Assembly: GCA_035079385.1 (NCBI GenBank)
Contig: JAVHKY010000004.1
Coordinates: 16,275,001-16,339,000 of the forward strand
Length of the DNA stretch: 64,000 bases
From: Aspidiotus rigidus
Lineage: Eukaryota; Arthropoda; Insecta; Hemiptera; Diaspididae
Direction of reading: 5' to 3'
In this document: positions 61,890 to 64,000 of the stretch, one piece after another
Layout of the letters: each line of letters opens with the position of its first letter
How positions within the stretch are numbered: position 1 is the first letter of the stretch
Notes under the pieces: model-generated
Told to the model about the DNA's origin: nothing
Database searches by the model: none
What the model saw: the letters and a program-made list of their open reading frames with translations, nothing else
Made by a program: the position numbers and the translations under genes

Positions 61890-62281
61890 TGGATGCCGGA
61901 ATAATCTCTTCAGAGGCCGAGGATGTTGTCCAATATTTTGAGGACACTTGGATCGGTAGGCCGCAACGAAGAGGGCAACGGAATCCGAAGTTCCCTCTTG
62001 CAATGTGGAATGTTTACGAACATGCAATGAAATCCATGCCGAAAACTAACAATAGCGTCGAGGGTTGGCATGTGTCCACCCCAAAATTTTTTAGGTTCCT
62101 TGAAACCCTACATCGTGAGTAGAATCTCATTGAAGCGACTTCAGAACAGGTCATCGCGGGAAATGGAAATCCTCTTCCGAAAAAGAGGAAGTACCTGGAC
62201 AGTGCTAAAAGACTGAAGGGTTTGGTCGCGCGTTATTTTGACATTACGGACGACGTTGATCCGCCAAGTTACAAAAAATGA
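61890..62281 (+). pseudogene. MULE-type transposase C-terminal fragment with nonsense codon
   Basis: The plus strand reads EDVVQYFEDTWIGRPQRRGQ, then MKSMPKTNNSVEGWHVSTPK, a motif pair typical of MULE-domain transposase-derived proteins in insects. An in-frame TAG at 62120-62122 interrupts it, after which the same frame continues NLIEATSEQVIAGNG and YLDSAKRLKGLVARYFD to a TGA at 62279-62281. The upstream transposase core (DDE region) is absent. Domesticated proteins with this motif exist, but truncation and the nonsense codon argue for a relic. Confidence 0.75.
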
Positions 62282-62379
62282 AGGTCATGTCTCTTATGAC
62301 GCATTCTGATCGCCAATTGGACAGAACAAACACAATAAACAACCTCAAAGTTATGGTAATACGGGTGTTCTTATGCTGG

Positions 62380-63750
62380 TCTTTACGATGCGTTCGCTGC
62401 GCACCACCGCAGCTGCCTTATCCGGATCGTTTGTGTCGCATGTGCAGCGACCTGTTCTCCATAATGACCCGAGTGCATTGATTTAGTTTCGTTTAACACT
62501 GGTCTCGACCCTTGCGAGTACAGCTTCAGTGTTGGAAGAGTCACCTCCTCTTCTTGATAACAGCTTATTTGAAGTGCCACTAACACACGCACATCAGGCA
62601 CAACTTGGAGCTAAATTGCCGTCGGAGTCTCTACTCCTTTTGTCTTCATGCCCCTATGCTTGGTTTTCTTTCTCCAGAGTGTCGTCTGTATGGGGAGTTC
62701 TTGGGCAGGCCATAGCGTGGCTTTGCATGTCCATCTTCTTCTTCATGACAGTAGCTGCAAATACAGACACTTCGTTCAATGCTTCTTCGAAACTTACCAC
62801 GGTGGCTACAAGGCTACTCGGAGCAAGCGCTTCGCGGACCGCAATTCCTTGCATGGCATGCTCTGCTCACGCCTCGACGCCATACACTCAAATAAGATAC
62901 ACTGTGATTCATCATCCCGCCCTTGATCGCAATACAAACAGGTTGGTTGCTCAACTTTTCTCAAATGAAGGTGCTTGTTGTAGCAGCCATGGCCACTTGA
63001 AACCTGCGTCAGGTCAAAGTTCAGCTGACCATGGTCTTGGTTCATCCACTCATCAAGGTCGCGTAGCAAGACACGGGTCGTCCATTTCCCTTGCTCACTC
63101 GGAGCAATCTCGCTTTCCATTTCTCAGGAGCGCCTGATCTTCAGATTGACCCATATAGTTTCTTGATTGACTGTTGCCCTCTTCATTGCTTTCCGTACCA
63201 CCGCACCACTCTCTCCTCAGCAAGAAGCTCGATGGTTGGTGAACGCTGGTTGGATCTTTCTCATCCCTTCCCTTCTGTACGCTATCATCATTAAGTCAGG
63301 CTGTACTGGGGCATAATATAGGAGGATCATGATTCTTCTTCTTGCTTCCCTCGGCTCTTCTAGGTTTGTCGAAAGACGGCTTCCTCCCGCTTTTTCTGCT
63401 GCTATCAGGAAATGGTGCCGGCTATACATCAGATCCTGCTGTACCAAGTTGAAGAGGCTAGCCGAGTCAGAAATATTTACTCGTCAGTTTTGCGCAGCCT
63501 CCAGCCTCGACATAAGAAATGCAGAAACGCGTTCAACACAATATTGGAAGCCTTTAAGGACGTAGAAGTACTTGCATACCCGCTTAGCAAGATCAACAGC
63601 TATCTTAGCAGTCGAGAAATCCAAACAGAGATGACTGCATGGTACAGTAAACCGCTTAGTTACGTGTGGGTTGCCGCAAGGGTCGGTATACTTAGGCAGC
63701 TCGCAGTGATTTTCATTATTAATCTGTTTTTCGGCCCACAAGCTTACGAG
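62380..63750 (-). mobile_element. R1-clade LINE fragment (RT end and zinc knuckle), degenerate
   Basis: The minus strand, high to low, gives LCLDFSTAKIAVDLAKRV, then EPREARRRIMILLYYAPVQP (the RRRL-LYGAP-W region of R1-like RTs), then WTTRVLLRDLDEWMNQDHGQ and FDLTQVSSGHGCYNKHLHL, followed by a C-x2-C...C finger (CLYCDQGRDDESQCILFEC). These are the hallmark C-terminal motifs of R1/Loa-type LINEs. Frames shift repeatedly. The RT catalytic region is not recognisable. It belongs to a different clade from the Jockey-type copies elsewhere in the window. Confidence 0.8.
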
Positions 63751-63759
63751 TTCGCGGCA

Positions 63760-64000
63760 CGAATTCCGGTGTGCGTGTGTTCAAGTGTGTTGTGCAACAC
63801 AAGGTATGTCAAATCCGCACACATGTTAAGATTGACTTTAGTCCCTTTTCTTTTTTTATATATTTACCAGTCGTTCTTGATTACCCCAAATTTCGATGTG
63901 CGTAGGGTGGTCGCCTCTTTTGTTTCGCGGTCAACTGTGCGACGTTTAATCCTTACGCGTTATCACAGCGAGACTCCGCTATGGTTCGCCAGCCTACCCA
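63760..64000. other. Nothing recognised at the right edge
   Basis: Possibly more of the R1-type LINE upstream region; no motif visible. Confidence 0.35.

Noticed and set aside
62529..63137. 202-codon plus-strand frame
   Set aside because: The minus strand carries recognisable R1-clade LINE motifs through the same bases; the plus frame has no motif.

Overview
The window is nuclear DNA of an arthropod, most likely a sap-feeding hemipteran insect. It is AT-rich, genes have short introns with GT-AG borders, and interspersed repeats are dense and nested. The two recognisable host genes (Ssdp and Mier1) have animal-type architecture, and the Ssdp protein looks insect-like. A scale insect or mealybug is my best guess, but that rests on general impression and cannot be settled from this sequence.

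Layout. 0-10.4 kb is a transposon graveyard. It holds degenerate Jockey-clade LINE pieces, an RTE-like LINE scrap, a rearranged Penelope-like element (PLE) at 1.4-2.7 kb, a nearly intact PLE at 6.55-8.72 kb with inverted terminal repeats, 39-bp tail and 13-bp target duplication, and a diverged 120-bp tandem repeat at 9.0-9.6 kb. 10.4-24.5 kb has no gene I can support. It contains hairpin/foldback repeats, a compact promoter-like block with four CRE sites (14.5 kb), a CpG-richer block (21.0-21.3 kb) and nested foldback elements (23.6-24.5 kb). 24.9-26.2 kb holds an unrecognised two-exon gene (minus strand). 28.2-28.9 and 31.5-32.2 kb hold tandem paralogues of a small two-exon secreted protein, each with a TATA box. 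29-37 kb and 42-44 kb are layered Jockey-type LINE copies carrying hAT-like and Tc1/mariner-like non-autonomous insertions.

41.3-50.1 kb (minus) is the complete Ssdp gene (15 coding exons, 411 residues); its 5.4-kb last intron houses the 42-44 kb repeats. 54.4-57.2 kb (minus) is the complete Mier1 gene (8 coding exons, 439 residues, ELM2 + SANT). 58.2-59.3 kb (plus) is an unrecognised 380-codon reading frame divergent from Mier1. 61.6-63.8 kb is again repeats: a broken MULE-transposase-like fragment and an R1-clade LINE tail.

How genes relate: Ssdp (a LIM-domain-binding-protein partner) and Mier1 (a histone-deacetylase-recruiting corepressor) are both nuclear regulators lying head-to-tail, but nothing here shows that they are co-regulated. 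The secreted-protein pair is a local duplication. Conceptual proteins were spliced by eye; all exon sums are in frame, which is the main support for the gene models.
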